Assembly (NCBI GenBank): GCA_022113835.1
Contig: JAILWY010000020.1
Coordinates: 6,233,501-6,297,500, forward strand
Length of the DNA stretch: 64,000 nucleotides
From: Atopsyche davidsoni
Lineage: Eukaryota; Arthropoda; Insecta; Trichoptera; Hydrobiosidae
Direction of reading: 5' to 3'
Every line of letters begins with the position of its first letter. The first letter of the stretch is position 1. Of this stretch, positions 25,035-31,376 are shown piece by piece. The translations under genes and the position numbers were made by a program. A model generated the notes under the pieces. It had not been told where the DNA came from, did no database searches, and saw nothing but the letters and a program-made list of their open reading frames with translations.

Positions 25035-27196
25035 GGTCGTATTTGGTGAATTTGGTACAGGAAGTAATGTGCAAAACGGCTGAACAAAAGTACCAAGTCG
25101 ACGATGGGCAGGGCGACGATGCCATCGAGGAGCCAAAGCCATGTAGTCAATAGTGATTGGTCCATTCATCATGGTCCACTAAAGCCGTTGCGTCCTGCGT
25201 CCAATTGATATTTATGTCTGAAGTTTCTTTAATTATAAGAAGGTAATTAGCGCCAGTGTCGCGGAGCCTTGAGATCGATTGTCTCAATTAGTCGGAGTGG
25301 ACAATGACGTCTTCATTTAAATATGCTGATCAACGGGCCCGAGTCCGGCGACGGCGACGGCGATTCATCGTGACGATCGTCTCAATTCGAATACACCACC
25401 AAAGTATCGACCACGACAAGAGGTCCTCCGCGAGGTTGGCGGTTTTGCAATGAGAGTTTTTTTTTTAGCGAATTGGCAGTTTTTTGATGGCAAGCGGTCG
25501 TGGAAGGTTGCACGTAAACACACGGAGACCTCCAATCGAAACACTACAGAATATACATATAATAAATATACTTTTGGAAGTATCTTGCAAATTTCACAAA
25601 CTCAATTAAACTCGAGTGGATCTTTTGCCCCTCAGTGTGGTGGTCGCTAATCAAAAGTAAATAGGCCGTTGAGCATCTTGTATTCTTGGCCTAATTTCAT
25701 ACGAAGTTAAGCGAGACGCTTATAATCTCCACTCAAACCGGCAAAAGGGTGCTGCCATATCGTGCAAAAAAAACAATTTAATTTATAACGACGATGACGG
25801 GACGATCGGGACGATGCAGGACTGCCCTAACCTGACTCGACCGAGTGAGTGCTTTTATCTGAAACGTTCATTGGATTCGGTATGATCTGTCGTACGAAGG
25901 GAAATTTCTTTAAGATACAAATTTCAGCAAATGCAAATATACAATTCAGGTTTTAAAATAGAAGCATATGCGAAGCGATCACGTTACAAGATTTTAACCA
26001 ACACGCATTGTCGAGTCCGAATTTTCACTCTTCACCCGCGAGTCTATTTATTTACATTACACTCGCGGCTGGGAAACGACAGAGGGCGGAATTTTCGCAG
26101 AGTTTTTCTTCGCAGTTTCGGAAGGGAGGGGGGGAAAAAGACCGGCTCAAAACAAATTAGTCGTGTCCGCAAGCTTTGGGAAAAATCCCCGATTGTATTC
26201 ATTTCAATCGAAGGCCGTTCTCGGAGTCTCGGTAGAATGCAGCCGAGTCGAGTCGAGCGGGACGCATTGCGAGCGCGTCCTAACCCAAAAATAAGATATT
26301 TGGCTGAAAAAAGAAAGTCTCAAAATAAATCGCGAGACACAGAAATAGCCGAGATTCCTTCGACGGCGGCGACGAGTCGCGGAGTCGCGGAGTCGCGGCC
26401 GACTGGGCGGGAGCTGCGCCCTTCGAGAGCGCCCCCCCGAGAGAGCCCCCGAGTGCGCCCCTCCGGGCCAGAACGGACACCCGAACACGTGTCAACACTT
26501 CGCATAACGTCCGGATCGCACAAATGCAACGACATCGGGGAAAACTGTCAAAAATTACAACACGAAGTTTACCGCGCAGGCTGCGAAAGCTCGCCCCCCC
26601 ATACGGGTGCTTTTTCCTTATTTATCGCTGAAAACAACGCACCCAACCGCCAGATTGCACTTTCGGGGAGCACGGGGGAAAGGAACGATCGAAGAAAACT
26701 ACCATTACGTAAACACAAAAATGACAGCTGGGCGCTACCTTAATAACAAAAATGACGCAAAACGTGTGCGGATCGCGGTGCCGAGCTTTCGGCCGAGGTC
26801 GGCGATGCGATCTGCGACTTTCCGAGAAGGGACGCTTTCGGCGCGTTCCATCGTCGGCGCCGAGACGTCACCCGAGCACGTGCTCGCCGGGACGCCGCGA
26901 CCCGGAGGTCTCTAAGGGACGCCACAACAACGCGACGCGATCGCAGGGCGGCTCGGGGTAAAATACAGGAATGACTGAAACGCATCGAAGCGGTCGATTC
27001 GTCGGCGAGTCGCGGCAATGCGAGCGGCGAGAGGAAACACAATAACACCGCGCCGAGTCGAGGGACGCCGCCGCGCTGGGCCGGGGGGCTCCGGGGGGCT
27101 CCGGGGGGCATCAACCGCACCCGCGCCCCTCGCCGGCGCCCCGAGGGAGGACTCACCGTTTTCCGTGTGCTTGTTGGGTGTTTCATGGTGCTGCAT
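1808..27196 (-). CDS. SLC7/LAT-type amino-acid transporter light chain, 10 exons
   Basis: Twelve-membrane-span exchanger for neutral or cationic amino acids, of the family that pairs with a 4F2hc-type heavy chain at the plasma membrane. The minus-strand coding exons are 27196-27157, 6863-6745, 6154-6058, 5867-5766, 5423-4907, 4563-4336, 3937-3841, 3631-3482, 2995-2827 and 1875-1808. They total 1587 nt, and every junction is GT-AG with matching phase. The product is about 528 residues, normal for the family. Family hallmarks are visible: GTMIGSGIF in the first membrane span, [17 protein letters not shown]-like [20 protein letters not shown], and a cysteine in SECEPP after the third span where light chains form the disulphide with the heavy chain. 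Insect relatives include minidiscs and JhI-21; I cannot tell which is closest. The transporter identity is sure. The first exon and the 20-kb first intron are inferred. Confidence 0.88.
2339..2367. repeat. AT microsatellite
   Basis: A run of TA dinucleotides with one interruption, inside the last intron of the transporter gene. Confidence 0.8.
2827..2995 (-). CDS. SLC7-type transporter, exon 9
   Basis: 169 nt encoding [13 protein letters not shown] through [11 protein letters not shown], the last two membrane spans. The acceptor is CGTAG and the donor is G|GTGAGA. Reading through the donor would stop after a few residues, so splicing to 1875 is the better model. Confidence 0.9.
3231..3265. 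mobile_element. Half copy of the CCGGTTTCGCCAACC palindromic element
   Basis: The segment GTGACCGGTTTTGCCAACC matches one arm of the perfect palindrome at 50566-50734 with one change. It is a single arm only, inside an intron of the transporter gene. Confidence 0.6.
3482..3631 (-). CDS. SLC7-type transporter, exon 8
   Basis: 150 nt in phase 0 at both ends, encoding [20 protein letters not shown] through PRPYKV. It contains the [12 protein letters not shown] span that is highly conserved in LAT proteins. The acceptor is TTTCAG and the donor is AAG|GTCAGT. Confidence 0.93.
3841..3937 (-). CDS. SLC7-type transporter, exon 7
   Basis: 97 nt: completes an arginine codon, then encodes [15 protein letters not shown] through PAPGLIFH, the intracellular loop with the REGHL signature. 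The acceptor is TTCCAG and the donor is CAT|GTGAGT. Confidence 0.9.
4336..4563 (-). CDS. SLC7-type transporter, exon 6
   Basis: 228 nt encoding [20 protein letters not shown] through [10 protein letters not shown]. It contains the NLPRSI motif that begins a membrane span and STFGSANG. The acceptor is CTCACAG and the donor is ACG|GTAAAT. Confidence 0.93.
4907..5423 (-). CDS. SLC7-type transporter, exon 5 (largest)
   Basis: 517 nt encoding [20 protein letters not shown] through [12 protein letters not shown], roughly spans 3 to 6. It includes the heavy-chain-bonding cysteine in [16 protein letters not shown], and [15 protein letters not shown]. The acceptor is TTGCAG and the donor is AA|GTGAGT. 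Confidence 0.95.
5766..5867 (-). CDS. SLC7-type transporter, exon 4
   Basis: 102 nt encoding [20 protein letters not shown] through [11 protein letters not shown]. It joins exon 3 to recreate GTMIGSGIF, the substrate-binding break in span 1. The acceptor is TTCCAG and the donor is G|GTGAGC. Confidence 0.93.
6058..6154 (-). CDS. SLC7-type transporter, exon 3
   Basis: 97 nt encoding [20 protein letters not shown] and the start of span 1 up to [25 protein letters not shown] is diagnostic for LAT-type light chains. The acceptor is TGCTTGCAG and the donor is CG|GTAAGT. Confidence 0.92.
6745..6863 (-). CDS. SLC7-type transporter, exon 2 (cytoplasmic N-terminus)
   Basis: 119 nt encoding a hydrophilic N-terminal segment, [20 protein letters not shown] through DSAANNGDK. 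The acceptor is TGTTGCAG and the donor is AAG|GTGAGG. It starts in phase 1 and has no in-frame start of its own, so an upstream exon is needed. Confidence 0.75.
7130..7290. repeat. Dispersed repeat, partner at 61255-61420
   Basis: It shares with the 61.3-kb segment the ordered blocks GTAACCACGTAT, ATTTCGCCAGCCTT plus TGAT, and AACATCACATCAACG-like sequence, with similar spacing. I do not recognise the family. Confidence 0.45.
10182..10213. repeat. 7-bp tandem repeat
   Basis: Four to five copies of GACTCAC in a row. Confidence 0.8.
11087..11303 (+). mobile_element. 5'-truncated Jockey-type LINE 3' end with target-site duplication
   Basis: The insert reads [19 protein letters not shown], the end of the LINE reverse transcriptase, followed by its 3' UTR. 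It is bounded by a 9-bp direct repeat, GAGCGCTCT, at 11087-11095 and 11295-11303. It matches the copies at 48.3-48.7 kb and 58.16-58.54 kb. Confidence 0.8.
11771..11856. repeat. 8-bp C-rich minisatellite
   Basis: About ten copies of CCCGCAYY with variants ending CT, CC or AT in a mixed order. Confidence 0.85.
11928..12611 (+). mobile_element. Non-autonomous Helitron-like element, copy 1
   Basis: It starts with TC then TATAATAATA and a GT-rich run. It ends with a hairpin (CGTCA stem, TTTTA loop) at 12583-12597, ten bases, then CTAG before T at 12608-12611. This is the end structure of Helitrons, which insert between A and T. It has no coding capacity. Two relatives are at 17738-18144 and from 63567. 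Confidence 0.6.
13270..13944. other. GC-rich block with open frames on both strands, unassigned
   Basis: Both strands stay open for 70 to 160 codons. On the minus strand, [18 protein letters not shown] and [20 protein letters not shown] look protein-like but lie in different frames with stops between. On the plus strand, [18 protein letters not shown] recalls a RING-CH start but lacks the rest of the domain. It could be a decayed gene or simply GC-rich DNA. Confidence 0.2.
14969..15031. repeat. 11-bp tandem repeat
   Basis: Repeats of GCGGGGCACTG that drift to GAGGGGCACTA, within a GC-rich stretch next to the LINE fragment. Confidence 0.75.
15125..16067 (+). pseudogene. Broken Jockey-type LINE reverse transcriptase
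   Basis: Plus-strand frames carry reverse-transcriptase motifs in order: [18 protein letters not shown] and SYRPI, then [39 protein letters not shown] and the catalytic LYADD near 15893-15907. The gene is dead. A deletion or frameshift follows SYRPI near 15303, the PQGS region is degraded, and a 200-bp element interrupts it at 15453-15653. The frame resumes after that insert (TKGLN, then MRNKTG). Confidence 0.85.
15441..15665. mobile_element. Fold-back element nested in the LINE, core-deleted
   Basis: It lies between two copies of GGCCTCAATRTG (15441-15452 and 15654-15665, one mismatch), a target-site duplication. It is a hairpin whose arms contain CACATTAGTTCATATATAGA and its complement, with ATCATCGTGATT facing AATCACGATGAT at the tip. 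It matches the fold-back elements at 20.5, 49.7 and 51.9 kb but lacks their tRNA-like core. Confidence 0.8.
17541..17660. mobile_element. Diverged CCGGTTTCGCCAACC palindromic element
   Basis: It contains GTGACCGGTTTCGTCAAC and a complementary GAACCGGGTCAC about 60 bases later. The flank TTATCTCAGTGATTTTTCCAC matches other copies in part. Confidence 0.6.
17738..18144 (+). mobile_element. Non-autonomous Helitron-like element, copy 2
   Basis: It matches copy 1 from the TATAATAATA start through TTCTCTATAGAATATCTTAA to the terminal hairpin CGTCA/TGACG at 18116-18130. An internal deletion shortens it to about 400 bp, and the end reads TTAG instead of CTAG. Confidence 0.6.
20455..20735 (+). mobile_element. 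Fold-back/SINE-like element with tRNA-Thr-like core, copy B
   Basis: The tRNA-like part is 20578-20650, 73 nt. Acceptor GATTCGT pairs with ACAAATC (6 of 7). T8 and A9 are present, the D stem GTAC/GTAC is perfect, and the anticodon loop CATGTAA has anticodon TGT (Thr). The T arm GTGGG/CCCAC with TTCAAAT is perfect. Box B fits the Pol III consensus. The right arm (TTTCTTTAAATCATCTTCTA...) is intact; the left arm is diverged. Confidence 0.75.
20754..20939. mobile_element. Short element with 23-bp terminal inverted repeats
   Basis: TTGTTTTTTATCCGACCACC plus AAA at 20754-20776 is mirrored at 20917-20939 with one mismatch. The 186-bp element has no coding frame and contains three CCTAA units. It interrupts an arm of the palindromic family (AAAATACTTGAGTGATTTTC just to the left). 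No clear target-site duplication is seen. Confidence 0.65.
21076..21141. repeat. G-rich tandem repeat
   Basis: Irregular units of GGGGGCGCG and GGGGGC, with strong purine/pyrimidine strand bias. Confidence 0.7.
21730..21801. mobile_element. Possible hAT-type element end
   Basis: The segment AAAAAGGTTGGGGACCCCTG is, on the other strand, the CAGGGGTCCCCAACC end typical of hAT transposons. The opposite end was not found, so the element is probably truncated or diverged. Confidence 0.4.
21803..22145. repeat. Two copies of a dispersed GAGGAGAGGCAC repeat
   Basis: Blocks TCCTCTGAGGAGAGGCAC near 21879 and TCCTCCGAGGAGAGGCAC near 22114 share context. The complementary sequence occurs at 43990-44110, including ATTTTCCC-CTTAG. 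Family unknown. Confidence 0.45.
22221..22345. mobile_element. CCGGTTTCGCCAACC palindromic element
   Basis: GTGACCGGTTTCGCCCACCTGT is mirrored by ACAGGTTGGCGAAACCGGTCAC around a short loop, a 22-bp inverted repeat with one mismatch. Outer arms are diverged. Confidence 0.75.
24560..24660. mobile_element. Half copy of the palindromic element
   Basis: AAAGGTTAGCGAAACCGGTC followed by ATCAATAAAATTT matches a right arm. No left-arm core is left. Confidence 0.55.
24993..25028. repeat. AT microsatellite
   Basis: About 17 uninterrupted TA units. Confidence 0.9.
25061..25153 (+). CDS. Candidate isolated terminal exon, unassigned
   Basis: After a TTTGGTACAG acceptor-like site the frame reads [20 protein letters not shown] then [10 protein letters not shown] and TAG, an acidic tail of 30 residues with coding-like codon use. 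There is no good polypyrimidine tract and no partner exon was found. It could be chance or part of a mobile element. Confidence 0.15.
   Translation, partial: EVMCKTAEQKYQVDDGQGDDAIEEPKPCSQ
27157..27196 (-). CDS. SLC7-type transporter, proposed first coding exon
   Basis: ATG followed by [12 protein letters not shown] and one base of a glycine codon, then a strong donor, ACG|GTGAGT. The phase exactly fits exon 2 at 6863, giving a smooth hydrophilic N-terminus. The frame stays open upstream to TGA at 27236-27238 (HESERSSTTQSVSYD), so a start in another exon is possible. The intron would be 20.3 kb. Confidence 0.5.
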
Positions 27197-27742
27197 GTCG
27201 TAGGACACAGACTGGGTGGTGCTCGACCGCTCGCTCTCATGTCATCCGCGCGACTGCCGGCGATCTCCGCGCCCCGCGCCCCCTCCCCGCGCCCCTCCCC
27301 CTCCCCCACTCCCCACACCCGCTCCACTTCAGATATCTATTATTTTGACAAAAAATAATTCCATATTAACACTTCTGAAAAAATATCATTGAGCGGCAAT
27401 TTTCAAAATGTCAAGGGCATTGCATTTTATTTTATCACTTTAATAATTTGTTGCCGAATTTCACATTTGAAATAACGCTTTCGGATATCCCCGCCGAATT
27501 GATCTCGGGCGCAGATCGGCGTCGGGAGGACTCCGTCCGGTCGGGGTGTATTCATATTTTTTTAAGAATATTTAAATTGGAGAAAACGGGACACGTCGAT
27601 AACCGACGACGCTCGAATGCTCTGTTAAGACTGATCGAGTGATTTTTCATATTTTCCGAAATACGCGAAAATGACATTCCGGGAAGTCGACTCCCGCCGC
27701 GCGGATCGATCGCGGAGAGGCGCGCCACGCACTCGTCCCCCG

Positions 27743-27777
27743 TCCCGAGTCCCGAGTCCCGAGTCCCGAGTCCCGAT
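27743..27777. repeat. 7-bp tandem repeat
   Basis: Five copies of CCCGAGT. Confidence 0.85.
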
Positions 27778-30700
27778 CGATCGCGGAGCCGGACACGAGT
27801 GGGGTGCGAGCGGACGAGAGGGCGGCCTAGATCGCGGGGCTGCGACCCGAGCGCTAGTCGGTCAACCTTTGATCAATTCTGTCACAATAGTCATCGCCTT
27901 CGTTCGATACTGATGAGGAATTCTCTCGGCGAGGCGCTCCTCCGATCGACTTCAAGAAACCTTCTTCAAACTCGAAAGGAAACCTCGCCTGAAAAGATTC
28001 AACGGGCTCTGAACCCGCGTCGTCCGATTTTGGAGCTTATTCTATATTATTGTCCCAAGTTTGTGACTGGGACCGGAGCCCGATCTATATCTGAGTACTC
28101 GCTTATCTCGAACGGTCGGAAAGTACCCGCTCGTGTCCTTGAAGTCCGGTTCATCGCCGACGAGAAGCGAGATGGCCATCTCTATAGAATGAAAAAAAGA
28201 TAGAATTTATGACAGATCTCCTGAATGTGCACTTTTGCCATTTGCAGTAATTCCCGGGCATCGGCAATCGGCCGGATTACCGATCACCGATCTTCAAGTA
28301 TCGTGAAAAATAACCCGTTTGTTTTTGGCCGCATCAGGAATCGCCCAGATTGCGCAAAACGTATCTCTTCAAATCGATTATGAGTGGCCGCAAGTGCGAT
28401 CGATTGATTGCGCTCAATTGTTTGATCTGAAATGAATATTTCATTGAATCGGCGTGCATTTGTTCCTCGTGATATTGTTTTGCTATTGGCACCCTTATTA
28501 AGAAAAAATATTTACACTTCAATTACCCGAATGAACACACGAAAAAAAAATTTCCCTTAAAGATAGTATGAAATATTTTTTGATGTATGTAAAATTGTAG
28601 TATGTCTAAATTATTGAATAAATACAATGTTTGGTTATTTCCTCGCGGGGCTTCGCCGCAAATGCGCATTTAATCTTCGGAAAAATAAATTTCTTTATTG
28701 CACTTTATTCCAACATTTTTCTATTCAGCTGTCGACAATATTCTGAGAAACGTGCTATTAATTTTTATGGCTGATTTTGTCAGTTGACGTCGGTCGATTA
28801 TACTACGAGTATCGGAATAAATCAGTGTTTATAATTAAATTTTTGCTACATTTTCACATAAAGTCTCCGACGTCTGTTTTTTCCTGGAGATTATTTCTAC
28901 ATCTTCGTCATAAATGCGCATCTCATTTACCGGAAAATGATTTTCTTTGCAATAAGTTGAACAAATATTATGCCATTCGTATGTCAGCAACGTTCTAAAA
29001 ATAGGTGTACCTACATACTATTATCATTACCACCGCGTTTTGGATGTCAGCATCGTAATGTTGTGTCGAGTGATCGTGATGAGATGAGAGGATTGTGATC
29101 AGTTTTTTTACAGTTCTGGTGAATGCGACATTATTGTTGAAAGGCCGATTCAAAATATTTCTCGTAATTATATTCACCTGTAGTTGAAGAGGCATCGTGT
29201 AAAAATATACGATCCCGGTAGTTTTTGTGAACAGAAAGCGCTAATGATTTTTCATTCGCTTTTCCATGTTAACTGACACGAACGCGCCAGCGTTCTAACT
29301 AAAGCTGCACACATCAATTTTTGTAACACGAGACATATAAAATAAAGATAGTTCATCGCAACATCTTACTTATAAAATTTATCCAAACATTATTTGATAA
29401 CGTTCTAATTTTAAAAAAGTATCATTATCGGTGCATAGACATAGTATTTTCTGGAGTAGTTTATTGGCCGTTTGTTTTTGTGTACAGGTAACACTGTCAT
29501 TATGATATCGATCTGACGTCCTACCTTTTATTTTTGTACACAAATGCTTTTTATTTTTAAGTTCTATTCAAGACAAACAGTATTTTTGTTTTGATGGAAC
29601 TTTAAATGAAGCAAAAAAAAAGAATTTATAATTTTATATAATAAATCATATATATATATATAAATATTAAAATTAAGTTTCACCGAGTACGTTCTGTCAA
29701 AAATATTTAATATTATCATTTATTTAATATTTAGTATTTTTATTCAAACTCTAATAGTTTTAATCAAATACAAACATAAATATGAAGAGAGCACAGAGTA
29801 AAAAATGAATACATACTAAAATAACGACCTGGCAACATTGAATGTAAGTGTCAAATCGACCGCCGTTTTTGCTTCCTTTTTGTGGTTTGTTATTCAAGAT
29901 ACTATCTCGTAGCCTGTATATGTAAAATTCTGACATAAAATGTAGTTACAATTTTATTTTCGGTGTCGGGTGCTCTCCATCGCTTGTTTAAGGTCACACA
30001 ATGCGAGTCGCCGTGCATTTCTTCCATTGAACTACCTTCCGTGTTTACTCGATTTATAATTTAACTCTAGAAAAAAAAAATACAGCTTACGTTAATTTGA
30101 ACACAAATTAAAATGCCAAGCATTCATAAATACATAAAATTGAAATAAAAACTATGTATATAACCTATTAAATCATTATGCGTATTAACTTACAATAATT
30201 TACACAAATCGCTAGACGAAAACATCAATGTGAACTGCCACACACAGAGCCAAATCTTAAATCTCTCCTAGTCGAGATTAATTTCATCATCTTCACCTGG
30301 CCTTATCATTTTTACATTTGCTTTATAACCGCCGTCCTACTGTAATAGCATTAGAATTATATTATTAATGTATTTTTTTCTTTCGAGGTTTCTTTTGTCA
30401 TCTTTTTGCCGAGTTCGCCCCTATCATCTTTTCGCCAAAGTTTGTTCAGCCTAACTCGCAAACTACTCGATACGTGATACTCCCCAACAGACAAACTCGA
30501 TACGTGATTTTTTTTGTTGAAAGTATAGCATTGGTATTGTATGTTTTGTCTTAACCGTCTACATCACCTATTTGACCAAAATTGAATGTTAAGAACATCT
30601 TTTTATTGATAAACCAAAAATGGAAAGCATCTCCTCCTAGAAAAAGTGTTGGGAGCCACAATTCATGCCTGTAGAAAAAATCAATTGATATTTTTCAGAA

Positions 30701-30949
30701 AGTGTTTGGTTCATAGTTCCAAAGATTGCTAAGCTATATTGCAAAGCAATATTAAAAATAGAATTTGTTAAATCTCTCAGTTTGAAGAGTAGTGTGGGGT
30801 AGAAAGATTAGTGTGTGAAAAGTATGTATTTAAAAGCAGTGGAAACTTCTCAGAACAGAAGTCGTGATAGAAGAGGGAAAAAGATATAGCATTCCAGTAT
30901 GTCTTCTAAATTTCTAAATTCCTGAAATTCCTTAAATATTTAAAATTCC

Positions 30950-31165
30950 TTAAATTTCTGAATTCCTAAAATTCCTGAGTGAATTCGGGAACTCAGGAAT
31001 TCGGGAACTCAGGAACTCGGGAACTCAGGAGTTCAGGAACTCGGGAATTCAGGAACTTGGGAATTCAGGAATTCGGGAATTCAGGAATTCGGGAATTCGG
31101 GAATTCAGGAATTCTGGATTTCGGGAATTCAGGAATTCAGGAATTTTAGGAATTCAGAAATTTAA
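30950..31165. repeat. Minisatellite of GAATTC-containing units
   Basis: A run of variants of GGAATTCAGGAATTCGG and GGAACTCAG, about 8-bp half-units, many holding the palindrome GAATTC. It ends about 70 bases before the phosphatase start codon. Confidence 0.85.
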
Positions 31166-31234
31166 GAAGGGTCAACTTAAGTATAAACTTCCATCATAGG
31201 ACATGTTTAACATCATGTGTCAATTTGATTGCAG

Positions 31235-31376
31235 ATGACGGAGATCAGCGATAACTTGAATAATGAGACGCGAACAAAGGTCCTCCACAAACACAAAGGA
31301 GGCAGCACACTGCTCAGGGATGACTTTGACTCGGGACCCGTGAGCTTGGATCGCATCGATGACAATTTGTGGCTAG
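31235..31376 (+). CDS. DUSP12: DUSP12 exon 1
   Basis: Encodes MTEISDNLNN to IDDNLWL, the start of the phosphatase fold. The donor is CTAG|GTAGTT. The ATG follows an acceptor-like GCAG. Confidence 0.85.

Larger units (their letters stand above)
6864..27156 (-). other. First intron of the transporter gene, about 20 kb, rich in mobile DNA
   Basis: This is an intron only if the first coding exon at 27157-27196 is right. It holds the mobile elements and tandem repeats listed separately. Stretches where I see nothing assignable are 6864-7129, 7291-10181, 10214-11086, 12612-13269, 13945-14968 (apart from a poly-A run near 14018), 16070-17540, 18145-20450 (apart from a TA run near 18646), 20940-21730 (apart from the GC-rich repeat), 22345-24560 and 25160-26200. 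GC-rich islands alternate with AT-rich DNA throughout. Confidence 0.55.
26200..27900. promoter_or_regulatory. CpG-rich island around the transporter's first exon
   Basis: GC- and CpG-dense DNA in an AT-rich setting, centred on the proposed minus-strand first exon. It is likely the promoter region of the transporter gene. It also holds a 270-codon open plus-strand frame (25931-26743) of low-complexity basic composition that I do not regard as a gene. Confidence 0.35.
27197..31234. other. Intergenic region between two divergent genes
   Basis: The transporter (minus) and the phosphatase (plus) are head-to-head, so this should contain both promoters and 5' UTR exons. Beyond two tandem repeats I see no gene. 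From 28.2 to 30.9 kb it is AT-rich with only short open frames. Confidence 0.5.

Noticed and set aside
26740..27327. 195-codon minus-strand open frame beginning MERVWG
   Set aside because: Arginine/serine-rich frame through CpG-rich DNA, out of frame with the proposed transporter first exon and without a recognisable domain.
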